A stretch of DNA of 64,000 nucleotides from Bacteroides sp. (GCA_023665805.1 JAMPDJ010000011.1:35979-99978); one strand, 5' to 3'. Shown: positions 26,850-36,283, counted from the stretch's first letter. The notes: a model not told the origin generated them from the sequence alone. Program-made: numbers and translations.

Positions 26850-29081
26850 TTATTTTACCTTTTCTATTTCAAAGACGAACGCACCTGTGCCGCCGTTGTT
26901 GAGGCGGTTGCCGCTACGTTGCCAGTAGCCCTTGCCTGCGCTGCCTGCGTTCTGGATGCTCCATTTGCCATCCTGCTTGACCAGAAGATAGGTGTGCCAC
27001 TGGGCATCGAAGGGATTGCGGTCCTTGTTGAACCAGAAGGCGCCAGTCTCGTTGATGTAGCGTCCGTCCTGCTTGTTGTATATCTTGTAGCGTCCGGTCT
27101 TGCTGTTCTGCTCTATCACCCATTGCTGGCGCTGTGGGTTGATTATGTCGCGTTCGGCCTGGAACACGGGGAAGTCGCCCACGCGTTCGGCTCCGGCCTG
27201 AGCGTTTGTCAGATACTCGCCATTGACCTTGATGAAATACTCACCGTCCTCTATGGCCTGTACGGGGAAGTACTCCATGCCGTAGGCCGTATGGTTCTTC
27301 TTGTACAGTTTTATGAGATTGGCGATGTTCTCGTTGAGCCATGGAGTGATGACATCACCGCTGACAACGGGTTTGGCCTTTACGATGGAACCCTCGTAGT
27401 TGCGGCTGATGATGGCCTTTTGCTGCTGTTCCAGTTGCGTCTGGGCGCGATAATGTCCTATGAAGGCCACGGAATCGTTATTGAGCAGGTCATAAGCCAT
27501 GTTCATGCACATCTGGCCGCGTTGTCCGAGCAGGCGCATGCTCTGTACCCAAGGCTTTATCTCGTCCAGCATCTCAGGATGGTTCACTTCGTCTGCCAGC
27601 AGATTGTCTGCAGCCCATACCAGTTGCTGGAAGTTCGCGGCCAGCGTCTCCAGGTTCTCCGCACTGAAATTGGGACTCTCGCCTTCGCGACGCAGACCGT
27701 GTCCTGTGGGGCCAAGGTCTACGTTGTTTTCGCAGAATATGCGGAAAGCATCGTCGCAAGTGGGCATCAGTGCTACCATGGCGCGTTCCCAGGAAGCCTC
27801 GGAATTGTAGGCGGGCATGTTCCATGTATAGTCCGCTATGCTGTAGAGGCTCACCTTGGAGGCCTCGGCATACTCCATGGGGTTGGAGCAGAAACCGCTG
27901 ACCATGTCGTTTATGTTCAGCCCGTTTCCATAGGTCTTGCCCATGAGCAGACGGCTCTGGCAATAGTCGTTGACGGGATAGTTGAGCCAGATGTATGCCT
28001 TGCGCTTGATTTGGTCGTTAATCCACTGCATGTCATTCTCCTCTATCATGTCCACCACGCTGTTGCCCGTCCACATGATGCGCACTTCGGGATACATCTT
28101 GGTTCCCAAGGTGTTGAGGTAGTCGCCATGGCTCCACCCCTTGTTGTACTGTGAGGGACACATTATGAGGGGTTCCACATCCTTGTGCTTGCGCACGAAC
28201 ACGTCTGTCAGATAGTTAAGAAGTCCGGCCTGCTTGTCTCCCCGGGCACCTTCGCCCCATACGTCATCGAAGAACACGGCGAAGGAGCGCACGCCCAGAT
28301 CGTACATCAACTCCAGCTTCCTGGCCACGTTCACAGAGTCCTCCAGGCACCACTTGATGTCTCCTGCGGGATGGATGGCCCATACGAACTTCACCTTGTT
28401 CCTGTGAGCAGCATCCACCAGTTCTTTCAATTGGGCGGCCTCCTCGGTGGGGTAAGGCTCGCGCCAACGGGCACGGTGGTAAGGGTCGTCCTTGGGACCG
28501 AAGACATAGGTGTTCATCTTGTACTGGCCATAAAAGTCAAACTGGCGCAGACGGTCCTTGTGGCTCCAGGGGTTGCCGTAGAAGCCTTCGATGACACCAC
28601 GGTCGGTGACGCTCGGGTAGTCGGTGATTTCGCACTGCATGACGTTCTGCTCGTTCAGGATTTGCAGCAATGTCTGCACACCGTAGAAAGTGCCGCTGCC
28701 GTCACGTCCTGCCACCACTATCTCGTCGGGTGTCACCTTCAGATAGTAGCCCTCTACTCTTTGGGGTATGAGTTTCTTGTACTTGTTCACTGCCTTGTCG
28801 CCAGCCTCTCCTATTATTAAAGCCTTGGCACGGAGCTTGGCGAACTTCTTTGTATCCACCTTGTCGCTCACTCCCAGGATGTTCTCCTTCATGTTGGCAG
28901 TGAGCAATTGCATGGCTTCTTTGTCGGCACGGTCGGCCCCCACGATATAGAACTTGGTATCCTTCTGGAAAGCCTCTTCTCCCCAGGTGATATTCTGAGG
29001 CAGGGGCGAGATGGTTGCCTTCTGGCTGCTGGCCGTCAGCACGGTCATGCATGACAAGAGTACTGCGAATAGTTTTTTCAT
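26850..29081 (-). CDS. Exported GH84 beta-N-acetylglucosaminidase
   Basis: A 743-residue protein with signal peptide MKKLFAVLLSCMTVLTASS. An N-terminal GH20b-like domain (about 25-150) is followed by the GH84 barrel, starting DRGVIEGFYGNPWS (160-173), with the catalytic Asp pair at 272-273 (FFDDVWGEG), then a helical domain. A C-terminal lectin-like domain (about 600-743, with a WQRSGNRLNNGG-type repeat) ends the protein. GH84 enzymes remove beta-GlcNAc, including host O-GlcNAc, by substrate-assisted catalysis. The enzyme is probably periplasmic or surface-exposed. A full promoter lies 50 bases upstream (29,131). Confidence 0.93.
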   Translation of the reverse strand: MKKLFAVLLSCMTVLTASSQKATISPLPQNITWGEEAFQKDTKFYIVGADRADKEAMQLLTANMKENILGVSDKVDTKKFAKLRAKALIIGEAGDKAVNKYKKLIPQRVEGYYLKVTPDEIVVAGRDGSGTFYGVQTLLQILNEQNVMQCEITDYPSVTDRGVIEGFYGNPWSHKDRLRQFDFYGQYKMNTYVFGPKDDPYHRARWREPYPTEEAAQLKELVDAAHRNKVKFVWAIHPAGDIKWCLEDSVNVARKLELMYDLGVRSFAVFFDDVWGEGARGDKQAGLLNYLTDVFVRKHKDVEPLIMCPSQYNKGWSHGDYLNTLGTKMYPEVRIMWTGNSVVDMIEENDMQWINDQIKRKAYIWLNYPVNDYCQSRLLMGKTYGNGLNINDMVSGFCSNPMEYAEASKVSLYSIADYTWNMPAYNSEASWERAMVALMPTCDDAFRIFCENNVDLGPTGHGLRREGESPNFSAENLETLAANFQQLVWAADNLLADEVNHPEMLDEIKPWVQSMRLLGQRGQMCMNMAYDLLNNDSVAFIGHYRAQTQLEQQQKAIISRNYEGSIVKAKPVVSGDVITPWLNENIANLIKLYKKNHTAYGMEYFPVQAIEDGEYFIKVNGEYLTNAQAGAERVGDFPVFQAERDIINPQRQQWVIEQNSKTGRYKIYNKQDGRYINETGAFWFNKDRNPFDAQWHTYLLVKQDGKWSIQNAGSAGKGYWQRSGNRLNNGGTGAFVFEIEKVK

Positions 29082-29130
29082 ATATAGGTTTGGTTAGTAT
29101 TAGGTACGTGTTATTGACTCATATTAAGCA

Positions 29131-29161
29131 CAAAGATACGGATAAATCTTTACAATCCCAA
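29131..29161 (-). promoter_or_regulatory. GH84 promoter
   Basis: On the minus strand TATCTTTG (29131-29138) matches TAnnTTTG. TTGG lies 19 bases upstream (29158-29161) at the -33 position. It is divergent from the structured RNA promoter at 29,270. Confidence 0.7.
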
Positions 29162-29269
29162 GGCTCCTAAAGAGTATTTTGCCTTTTGGGTTTTCCCTCC
29201 CGTTGTGGCAAAGTATAATAATTGTAAAAAAACTTCGGTATTATGTTCATGATAATCAGAAATAGTTCA

Positions 29270-29277
29270 TATCTTTG
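29270..29277 (+). promoter_or_regulatory. Promoter -7 element of the structured RNA
   Basis: TATCTTTG is a perfect TAnnTTTG match. The predicted start, about 6 bases on, falls on the first G of the closing stem (29283). No clean -33 TTTG is present. Confidence 0.6.
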
Positions 29278-29282
29278 CACTT

Positions 29283-29757
29283 GGACTATTGCATCCCGGT
29301 GCATAACGTTGACAATGGCAGGACGAGTTCCTTCACGTTAACCGTACAGGGAAGTTCACGCCGAGTCTGACACGGCAATGTCATGCCCAAGTGGCGCAAG
29401 CTGTGCAAAGAGGGATTTGGGTGGGAAGCATAGTCCAGACATAATAAAGGCGTTTACTCAGCGCTGAGTTTGAGACCTTCTGGAATCTTGCAAAATTACA
29501 GTAATCATAGTCTTGAACCAAGCAACGGTAGATGTCCCGGGTGTGAAGTATCTACGCCCGTAGAGGTTCTGTACAGGCCAGTATTGTACCCTTGGACAAA
29601 GGGTACAATACACCACAAGGCTGCCATGTACGGTAATCCCTGCGGATCGGTTTATTCATATCGGCGTGGGCTCTGACGTTGTCTGTTCAACTATGATAGG
29701 CAATTGCAAGAGCCTCAGAAGGTGGAGCGGACAACAGGTCGACTCCACGCTTTTTTT
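29283..29757 (+). ncRNA. Candidate structured RNA, about 475 nt, family not recognised
   Basis: The interval has a promoter, no credible ORF and many perfect stems. GGACTAT (29283-29289) pairs with ATAGTCC (29430-29436) and encloses TAACGT/ACGTTA (29304/29335), GCCG/CGGC (29360/29373) and CCCAA/TTGGG (29386/29417). Then come a 14-base palindrome ACTCAGCGCTGAGT (29456-29469), GTAGAT/ATCTAC (29528/29550) and an 11-bp perfect stem GTATTGTACCC/GGGTACAATAC (29581/29601) on a longer imperfect base (29565-29639). A GTGGAG/CTCCAC hairpin plus seven T ends it. I do not see the landmarks of RNase P RNA, tmRNA, SRP RNA or a group II intron domain V. ACGTTGTCTGT (29676-29686) is complementary to the leader of the next gene (29851-29861). 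Confidence 0.55.
29722..29757 (+). terminator. Probable terminator of the structured RNA
   Basis: GTGGAG (29722-29727) pairs with CTCCAC (29743-29748) and is followed by seven T (29751-29757). Confidence 0.55.
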
Positions 29758-29898
29758 ATGCACCCGGGAGAGCTGCGCCATATTTTATCTATGGTTCCGG
29801 TTGTCCCATACAGAAGCAACGAGTATTCGGCTCAGCGGATATTCTATGTGACAGACAACGTGTAAAACGGGATTCAAACCAATAACAGATAAAATAAT

Positions 29899-30585
29899 AT
29901 GAAGCAGACAATCTTGAAAATCGTAATTTCCATCATGTTTGCCTTGACGTATGCTCCTGCATTTTCTTAAAGCAGCAGGGCGTATATACGCGAGGCAATA
30001 GAGGAATGGGGGCAGTGCCGCAATGTGGCCATCACCAAGACCAATGGCGATGTCGCCCTATATGGCCTAAACGGATGCGCCCGTTCAAATGTTCCTGACA
30101 ATCTGGACAAAGCGTTGATGGAACTGAATGAAAACGGAGAATTGATAGATGATATTCAGCTGACCGAGTCCGGGTGTTGGCTTATCTTGTATGGAGACAA
30201 TGGTATCCGGTCAAGTGGTATTCCATACAGTCTGGGGCAGCAGTTGCGTAAGTACAACGATGATGGCGAGGTAATAAATTCGGTCACGTTCAATGATGCA
30301 AACGAGTGGATTATAGTAACAAATGATAGAATCAGTTCATCGGATCAGAATATTTTGGATTGGTTAACCGATGGTCAAAATGAATACGGGGAACTTTGGG
30401 TAGCATGTATTACGGACGATTGTCTGGTGGCGGTGTTTGAACGTGGGTATAAGTTCTTCGGAAATGTACCCGATGATTTGCGTGAGTCATTGAAAAAGGC
30501 TAACATGGACGTATATAGGTTGAAGGTTGCAGGGAATTCATGGTTCTTTGCCGATAAGAACGGAAATTGTTGTTATAAGATGTAA
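29899..30585 (+). pseudogene. Exported repeat protein interrupted by an in-frame TAA at the signal-peptide end
   Basis: The ATG at 29899 starts a good signal peptide (MKQTILKIVISIMFALTYAP, then AFS). Codon 24 is TAA (29968-29970), and the same frame then continues without interruption to 30585. The mature part (about 205 residues) is built of three to four divergent repeats of about 45 residues with a W/Y-hydrophobic strand pattern (VAITKTNGDVALYG, CWLILYGDNGI, EWIIVTNDRI, SWFFADKNGN). A single C to T change from CAA would explain the stop. It is therefore either a recent pseudogene or a read-through or recoded gene. It is the first gene of an eight-gene operon. No known family is recognised. 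Confidence 0.7.
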
Positions 30586-30624
30586 TTGGACAGATATACA
30601 AGTTAAATCAATAAATATTATTTT

Positions 30625-31308
30625 ATGAAACTTTTTAAGAAAATCTCGTATATGATGTGCCTGTCGGCACTCATGTGCACAGTTTGTGGTTGTAATCCGG
30701 ATCCAGAGGAACCGGGAAACGCAGATGTAAGGCTGACGTATGTGTTTGGCTGCTCCGAAGAGCTTATGCAGTTCGTGACTCCGACAATAAAGTACACGGA
30801 CATGTATGGAGATCATGAAATGGTGATGGATGAGAATGCATGGTCGCCAAATCGTAGGGCATGGTGTTACAAGGAGGAGGATGGTAAACGAACATACGAC
30901 TTTGTGGATTTGGACGAAGATGGAAACGCGCCGTCTCCATGGGTAAAGGTGAGAGAATATAGCAGTTATTCCAATAGTCATGAGATAAAATTGGATAGGA
31001 CTGGAATAGAAAACACGTACACAGTGGAGTATCATAAGAAGGATGCCTATAGCATAGTTTCATCTAAAATGTATGATATGCACAGGTTATTGAGCATGCC
31101 AAGAGGCAGTGTCTCATATGGGCGTAATCAGTTTAGTTATATGAGTATAGACCTGACCATTGGGTCTGAGGATAAGAATGTTCCTGGTTCGGAATTGGAA
31201 GAGTTTATAGATAATCTCTGTGCAAATAAGGATGTCATCACTATCGTGATAGATAAGGACGGGCATATCTCAAATAAACAGGAACAGGAAGAAAAAACAT
31301 CAATATAA
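30625..31308 (+). CDS. Lipoprotein of unknown function
   Basis: A 227-residue protein with a lipoprotein signal (MKLFKKISYMMCLSALMC, lipobox TVCGC, acylated Cys near 23), followed by an acidic linker NPDPEEPGN. The mature part is beta-rich, with many charged residues and a C-terminal segment (ITIVIDKDGHISNKQ). I recognise no domain. It lies 39 bases after the exported repeat protein and 24 bases before the outer-membrane barrel gene, so it may be the lipoprotein partner of that barrel. AT-rich composition matches the rest of the cluster. Confidence 0.75.
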   Translation: MKLFKKISYMMCLSALMCTVCGCNPDPEEPGNADVRLTYVFGCSEELMQFVTPTIKYTDMYGDHEMVMDENAWSPNRRAWCYKEEDGKRTYDFVDLDEDGNAPSPWVKVREYSSYSNSHEIKLDRTGIENTYTVEYHKKDAYSIVSSKMYDMHRLLSMPRGSVSYGRNQFSYMSIDLTIGSEDKNVPGSELEEFIDNLCANKDVITIVIDKDGHISNKQEQEEKTSI

Positions 31309-31332
31309 GGTCGACAACAAACAATAACTCTT

Positions 31333-32760
31333 ATGTCTAATTTAAAAACAACGATAGCTTTGAGTGTAATGCTATGGCTATCGCAAACATCTCTGGTGCG
31401 TGCACAAGATTATCTTACAGACGGGTTCTCGGCCAATGCCGTATTGACACGAGATCCGGCACGCCAGGCATCCACGGAAATTGATGCTGTCGTTACTAAT
31501 CCTGCCGGTACGGCATTTTTGTCTGACGGGATGCACGTTTCGTTGAGTGGAGTGGGTAAGTTCGGTTCGTACAATGGTGTGTCCGTGCCATACAAGATGA
31601 GTAATACACGAATTACTCCGGCATTGCAGCTGGCGTATAAATTCAAGAGGTGGACCATATCGGCATCATACGCTACAGAGGGTGGCTTCGGACGTCGCAG
31701 CACTAATGAGGGAGGAGTGCTGGTGCAGGAATTGCTGGCCGTAGCCGACTATGAGGGAGAGAATGTATTGGATAATTTCCGTAATCATTTTGATCACATG
31801 AATTCTGCTTTGACTTTGATTGGCTTATTGCAGGGTGCTGACTGGACACCGGATATGGACAACAGTCTTTCCTTAAGCGGCAGGTTCAAGTCTAAATGCT
31901 ATAACGATGCAATACGTCTTGGGGCATCATATCGGATTACAGATTATCTGTCTGTGTATGGAGGCGTTAAGGTTAATTATGCTATGCTGAAGAACACATC
32001 GTCCATCCGGGTCGGTGTGCGGCAGGCATCAGACGATACGTTCAAAACTTATTCAGAGTACTTTGGCTCAATAAGCGATGGTGTCGCCAATTCAAACATG
32101 GATGACGAGAACAAGAATAGCTTGCTGGGTATATTAGACGCAGAAATTGCTATGGGAGAAACAGTGCAGAGCGTATTTGACAAGATCGCTAATAATACCA
32201 TCTCCGGATGGGGCATTGCTCCTGTTCTTGGCGTGGATGTTAAGACCAAGCATATAAACTTTGGTGCCAAGTATGAATTCGCCACCCGTATTCATCTCAA
32301 TGGCGCGTCCGATTTCCATGTTCCTGCGTTGCTTTCGATGGGTGCGGATTGGAAAGTAGCAAGGAAATGGAACGTGGCAGTAGGAAGCAACATCGTGTTC
32401 ATCAAGGACAAGACAATAAATGCCATCGGGACTTCCCATATGCATAGGCCGGTCACATGGAATATCTCGTCCAGTACAACTTATCATCTTAATGACAAAT
32501 GGCTGTTCAGTTGTGGATATACGTATGAGGACTTTAACGAGGCCATCCCGGATTTATCCGCAGCAGTGGGTGATACTTATAATCACCGTCTATCCATTGG
32601 CGCAACTTATAATATCATGCAGAATCTGCAAGTCAATGCTGGTGTTTCCAGCCAGTTATTGGACACAAATAATACAGTAGTTATGAATGATATCTCGTAT
32701 TTGCTCTACAAACGCAGCCCACAGGTACAGGTTGCCTTGGGCGTAAATTATAATTTCTGA
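31333..32760 (+). CDS. Outer-membrane beta-barrel, FadL/OmpP1-like
   Basis: A 475-residue protein with signal peptide (MSNLKTTIALSVMLWLSQTS, cleavage after LVRA). The early NPAGTAFLSDG motif is the hallmark of the FadL/OmpP1/TodX family (hatch domain). Alternating hydrophobic strands and a C-terminal Phe (VNYNF) fit an outer-membrane barrel. FadL proteins carry hydrophobic molecules inward, while some Bacteroidetes relatives serve as assembly or shuttle factors. In this operon it would form the outer-membrane part. The role in this cluster is inference. Confidence 0.82.
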   Translation: MSNLKTTIALSVMLWLSQTSLVRAQDYLTDGFSANAVLTRDPARQASTEIDAVVTNPAGTAFLSDGMHVSLSGVGKFGSYNGVSVPYKMSNTRITPALQLAYKFKRWTISASYATEGGFGRRSTNEGGVLVQELLAVADYEGENVLDNFRNHFDHMNSALTLIGLLQGADWTPDMDNSLSLSGRFKSKCYNDAIRLGASYRITDYLSVYGGVKVNYAMLKNTSSIRVGVRQASDDTFKTYSEYFGSISDGVANSNMDDENKNSLLGILDAEIAMGETVQSVFDKIANNTISGWGIAPVLGVDVKTKHINFGAKYEFATRIHLNGASDFHVPALLSMGADWKVARKWNVAVGSNIVFIKDKTINAIGTSHMHRPVTWNISSSTTYHLNDKWLFSCGYTYEDFNEAIPDLSAAVGDTYNHRLSIGATYNIMQNLQVNAGVSSQLLDTNNTVVMNDISYLLYKRSPQVQVALGVNYNF

Positions 32761-32786
32761 TACTCACCGATTAAAATGATTATTAT

Positions 32787-33842
32787 ATGAATTCAAAAAA
32801 ACTCTTATGGTTTGTCGGCTTTGTGGTTGCCGCTGTGATTTCCTGTTGGGCTACATCGTCATCCTTGATTCTGATGATGCCTTCCCTGTTTGGTTCCAAC
32901 ATCGTGGTAAGATATATCATGGTGTGGCTGTTGGTACTGCTTTTCTATGTGCTGGCATCTTTGGCTCTTTCCTGGGTGATTGATGCGTTGGATAACGACG
33001 GGACACTGGATCATCCCAAGAGAATGTTCTGGGGTGGCCTCGCCACTTTGGCGGTAACGTGGATAATAGTTTCATTACCGACCAATGCACACACTTTCTT
33101 TTATAACAAGAACATAGGTGAAACTATAATACAGGACCTCTCTACCACAAGTAAGTATTCAAAGCAGCTGGCAGACAGGACAGTCGTCGACTCTGCTTAT
33201 TGGACCTTGGAAAAGGATCTCAAGGCCGATTGGGAAAAATTTATAAAAGAAGTGTCAGGGGGCAAGTATGGCAGTGGGGTAGGAAAATATGCCATAGCTC
33301 ACATTTCGCAGATAAACACCAAACTGCCTGCAGAGCGTCATATGAACGTTCCGGCATTTACGGATAAGGCCAGTAAAAAAGAAATCGTGGATTCATTGAA
33401 TAAATGGCAGAAGACTCAGTTTGAATCCATACTCATAAAACTGAAAGACGACTATCGCGTGAGTCGTGATGTGGCAGCAGAGGCACAGAATGATGTGGAC
33501 AAGATTGATATAATGAGGGATACTTTGAACTATTATGTATCTATAAATAAGGTAGCGGATGTAGATGATATGGTCAAGCAGGCAGACGGAGTTCTGAAGA
33601 ATGCATATGCCCGTATCAAAGATAATGCAAAATATGTGAAGTTTGATGCCGGTGATGAGGTATCATATACTAAGGAGAGTATTGAGACGAGAACAAGCAG
33701 ATTCCTTAATCCGTACGCTGTGATGTTGGATTTCTTCCAAGGCAAAATGGCTTGGACTTTCCTCTTTTGGATAGTACTGTCCATAGGCATAGATTTGGCC
33801 GGTTTCTTCTTCTACTACAAGTGGACGCATTGTGAGGATTGA
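32787..33842 (+). CDS. Multi-pass inner-membrane protein with large helical domain
   Basis: A 351-residue protein. Three hydrophobic segments lie in the first 105 residues (about 7-30, 41-65 and 83-102) and one near the end (about 326-346). Between them is a long charged helical domain (about 110-320) with coiled-coil character (AAEAQNDVDKIDIMRDTL). A DNDGTLDHPKRMFWGG loop links the second and third segments. It ends CED on a short charged tail. I recognise no family. Its place between the barrel gene (26 bases) and the GTPase gene (70 bases) suggests an inner-membrane hub linking cytoplasm and periplasm. Confidence 0.75.
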   Translation: MNSKKLLWFVGFVVAAVISCWATSSSLILMMPSLFGSNIVVRYIMVWLLVLLFYVLASLALSWVIDALDNDGTLDHPKRMFWGGLATLAVTWIIVSLPTNAHTFFYNKNIGETIIQDLSTTSKYSKQLADRTVVDSAYWTLEKDLKADWEKFIKEVSGGKYGSGVGKYAIAHISQINTKLPAERHMNVPAFTDKASKKEIVDSLNKWQKTQFESILIKLKDDYRVSRDVAAEAQNDVDKIDIMRDTLNYYVSINKVADVDDMVKQADGVLKNAYARIKDNAKYVKFDAGDEVSYTKESIETRTSRFLNPYAVMLDFFQGKMAWTFLFWIVLSIGIDLAGFFFYYKWTHCED

Positions 33843-33912
33843 GATAACGTGAAGGGCTATAAGCCAGATTACGTAATAAGAAATAAAACAAATAATCAAA
33901 GCAAATATAATT

Positions 33913-34884
33913 ATGGCAGAAGAATTTATCGGATTGGATTTCAATCCGGCACAACAACAGTTTGGTGGAGGTGAGAACATCAATAATATGGCACATATAG
34001 ATGCGGAACCACATGATGATATGTTGGCTGGTAGAAATAATGACGATGCTAATGTGCGCCCATCCACTCCGCCTAATACCATTACAGTCAATGTGACGGA
34101 CAGACAGGCCCCGATAGTTCTGCTGTTCGGTGCTCCGAGTAGCGGAAAGACCATGACGCTGGTGCGCTTGGCCCAATACCTGCGTGATGTGAAGGGATAC
34201 ACGGTTACGGTAGACGGTCTGTTCTGTCTGAATGCGTGGGAATATGCAGAGAATGCCGAAAAGTTCAATGGCATGCTGGGCACGCGGTATGCATTGAAAG
34301 GAACTGACCATAACGATTTCTTGTTTATCAAGGTTCAGGATAGATTAGGGCATACGATATGCCAGATATTGGAGGGCGCAGGCGAGGACTATTTCTCGTC
34401 AAATTCACACAATGCGGTGAATGCTCCGTTGCCTAACTATATGAATACGGTGTTTGCTTCCCAAAACAAGAAGTGTTGGATATTTCTGGCCGAGTACCAG
34501 TGGATGGTTACACCGGATGTGAAGATTAACTATGTGAACAGAATCCAATTCTGCAAGGCGAATTACTCCAACCGCAATGATAAGTTTATCATTCTGGGTA
34601 TAAAAGCAGATATGTCCGGATGCATGATTGATGCCAAAACCATACACGAGGCCAACGCAAAGAAAGCCTTATTTCAGCAGTATGTAGGACTTGATGTCAA
34701 CTTCAGGAGAAAGACTGTGTTGCCATGGGCAAATGAGAATTTGTACAAGTTCGTGCCTTTCATCACCGGTTTTTACAATAATAATGTTCTTGCAGGGGAA
34801 CGGGTACCATACACTCCGGCTAATGATGTGTATCCTGCAAAACTTTGGAAAACAATAACAACATCGTTGGGTATAAAGGGTTAA
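33913..34884 (+). CDS. GTPase-like P-loop NTPase
   Basis: A 323-residue cytoplasmic protein. A disordered N-terminus (1-60) precedes a P-loop domain: Walker A GAPSSGKTMT (about 75-84), a DRLG segment (about residue 144) at the place of the G3 DxxG motif followed by EGAGEDYFS, then FIILGIKADMSG, a G4-like (N/T)KxD. The spacing fits the TRAFAC GTPase fold rather than AAA or ABC ATPases. GTPases with adaptor-coiled-coil partners are known from bacterial conflict and envelope systems, but I cannot assign this one to a described family. It ends one base before the next gene starts (TAATATG), so they are coupled. Confidence 0.7.
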   Translation: MAEEFIGLDFNPAQQQFGGGENINNMAHIDAEPHDDMLAGRNNDDANVRPSTPPNTITVNVTDRQAPIVLLFGAPSSGKTMTLVRLAQYLRDVKGYTVTVDGLFCLNAWEYAENAEKFNGMLGTRYALKGTDHNDFLFIKVQDRLGHTICQILEGAGEDYFSSNSHNAVNAPLPNYMNTVFASQNKKCWIFLAEYQWMVTPDVKINYVNRIQFCKANYSNRNDKFIILGIKADMSGCMIDAKTIHEANAKKALFQQYVGLDVNFRRKTVLPWANENLYKFVPFITGFYNNNVLAGERVPYTPANDVYPAKLWKTITTSLGIKG

Positions 34885-34885
34885 T

Positions 34886-36283
34886 ATGGCAGACAATATG
34901 AGGATTTATATCCATGGTCGCCCACAGGGTCAGGACGTGTGGTCTGCACGTCCTGACCAATCAGACATGTCATACATTAAGAGTTTCTTGGATTCAAGAA
35001 TAGGTAATGACGTGGATGGGGCATTGGTAGTGGATACTTGGAATGACAGTACATACTATACGTATGTGCTGCGTAAGAAAGTATATGAGAAGAGCCTGCG
35101 TCCGGAGGCTTACTTTGCTATAACGCTCTGTATCGGAGATGGGTTCTGGTGTAATGTAAGCTGGCTGTATGAACTGTTGGAGTCTGTGTACAGGTCAAAA
35201 TGCCAGAACATGATTCTCAAACACGAAAACGGCGGCAAGCAATTCCTGATAGGGCAGTTTACCGAAATAGAACTTAAGCTGGGCGAGATTGATGCTCTTA
35301 TAAGAGTTAATCTCGCTAAATATAGGGAAACGTATATAAAACCCATTGGCGGTAATGTCTCGACGCTGAACTCACAACCTCGGACATATTCATTGAAGGA
35401 GGTGGACAGCCCTGCTTTTTGTGAAGACTGTCGGCAGTCAACCATTGTTGTTTCACGGGAGTATCCGACCAAGGTAGCGCAACTTGAGTTCAAACTCAAA
35501 GAGTTGGACGCGGCAAACGGCAAACTTAAGAAACAATTGCAGTCCGCATCAGAAACGGTCTCTGCCTCTTGTGTAAATGAGTTGGATGCTAAAGAACAGG
35601 AAATTGTTCGGCTGAAGATGCAATTGGATCAGTTGATGAAGCAGCATGGCACTGCCGGAACCGGACAGAAAGGCATTGGGACTGGCGAGAGTGATATAAA
35701 CCGGTATAAAGACATATTGAATAGTCTACTGATTATCAAGGACCCATTAATACAGTCTGCTCGCCTTTTGGCGAGCCGATTTCCGGAAGGCGGTCAAGGT
35801 AATCTTCCGCATGATTCTTCAACTTATCAAAATACAGATGAGGTTGATCCAATTGATTCTGTGCCTCGCCCTGTATGTGACAAAAAGAATATATGTGAGG
35901 TCTGGCATCGTTGGGCTAACAGTGCTATTCTGTGTGTTATTCTTGCTCTTGTTATCTATCTGTCTGTATGTCCGGAACATGTGAAAATGAAAGACTACAC
36001 CGGACATGAATTGTTATATGATACTACATATATTGAATGTATGCATGGTGATACAACGTATTTTGCCGAATACGAAAATGATAAATGGTTACTATGCTAT
36101 CATGATAGCGTCAATAACAAAGTCAGATACAACAATCCTGTCACGTGGCATTCAATTTCTTTTCATGAATTAAACGATAGTATTCCAAAGCTTAGATATG
36201 ACGTTGATAGCGCATTGATAGTAGCCAGGTTTGAGGTGTATGAGGACACACTCGTTATAATGAAACACAAAGCAAAAAGATGA
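34886..36283 (+). CDS. Adaptor domain - coiled coil - membrane protein (paralogue 1)
   Basis: A 465-residue protein with no signal peptide. An N-terminal globular domain (1-150: MRIYIHGRP..., TYYTYVLRKKVYEKS, FWCNVSWLYELLESVY) is followed by a CxxC pair (FCEDC, 179-182), a coiled coil (about 195-255), a linker, one membrane segment (about 346-362) and a C-terminal periplasmic domain (365-465). The N-terminal domain resembles that of the protein at 36,793 in strand order and in the YYxYxxRK motif, so they are paralogues with the same domain plan. It overlaps the next gene by four bases (ATGA). Probably a membrane partner of the GTPase; function unknown. Confidence 0.72.
   Translation: MADNMRIYIHGRPQGQDVWSARPDQSDMSYIKSFLDSRIGNDVDGALVVDTWNDSTYYTYVLRKKVYEKSLRPEAYFAITLCIGDGFWCNVSWLYELLESVYRSKCQNMILKHENGGKQFLIGQFTEIELKLGEIDALIRVNLAKYRETYIKPIGGNVSTLNSQPRTYSLKEVDSPAFCEDCRQSTIVVSREYPTKVAQLEFKLKELDAANGKLKKQLQSASETVSASCVNELDAKEQEIVRLKMQLDQLMKQHGTAGTGQKGIGTGESDINRYKDILNSLLIIKDPLIQSARLLASRFPEGGQGNLPHDSSTYQNTDEVDPIDSVPRPVCDKKNICEVWHRWANSAILCVILALVIYLSVCPEHVKMKDYTGHELLYDTTYIECMHGDTTYFAEYENDKWLLCYHDSVNNKVRYNNPVTWHSISFHELNDSIPKLRYDVDSALIVARFEVYEDTLVIMKHKAKR

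Noticed and set aside
29283..29757. RNase P RNA, tmRNA, SRP RNA or group II intron
   Set aside because: The RNase P GAAAGUCCGG core, the tmRNA acceptor and T-arm with CCA, the SRP tetraloop region and a domain V hairpin with GAAA were all looked for and not found. A GTACGGT near 29,628 resembles one strand of domain V, but the partner strand is missing.
29470..29851. Short plus-strand ORFs of 60-68 codons inside the structured RNA
   Set aside because: No ribosome-binding context or conserved motif, and they cross perfect RNA stems.
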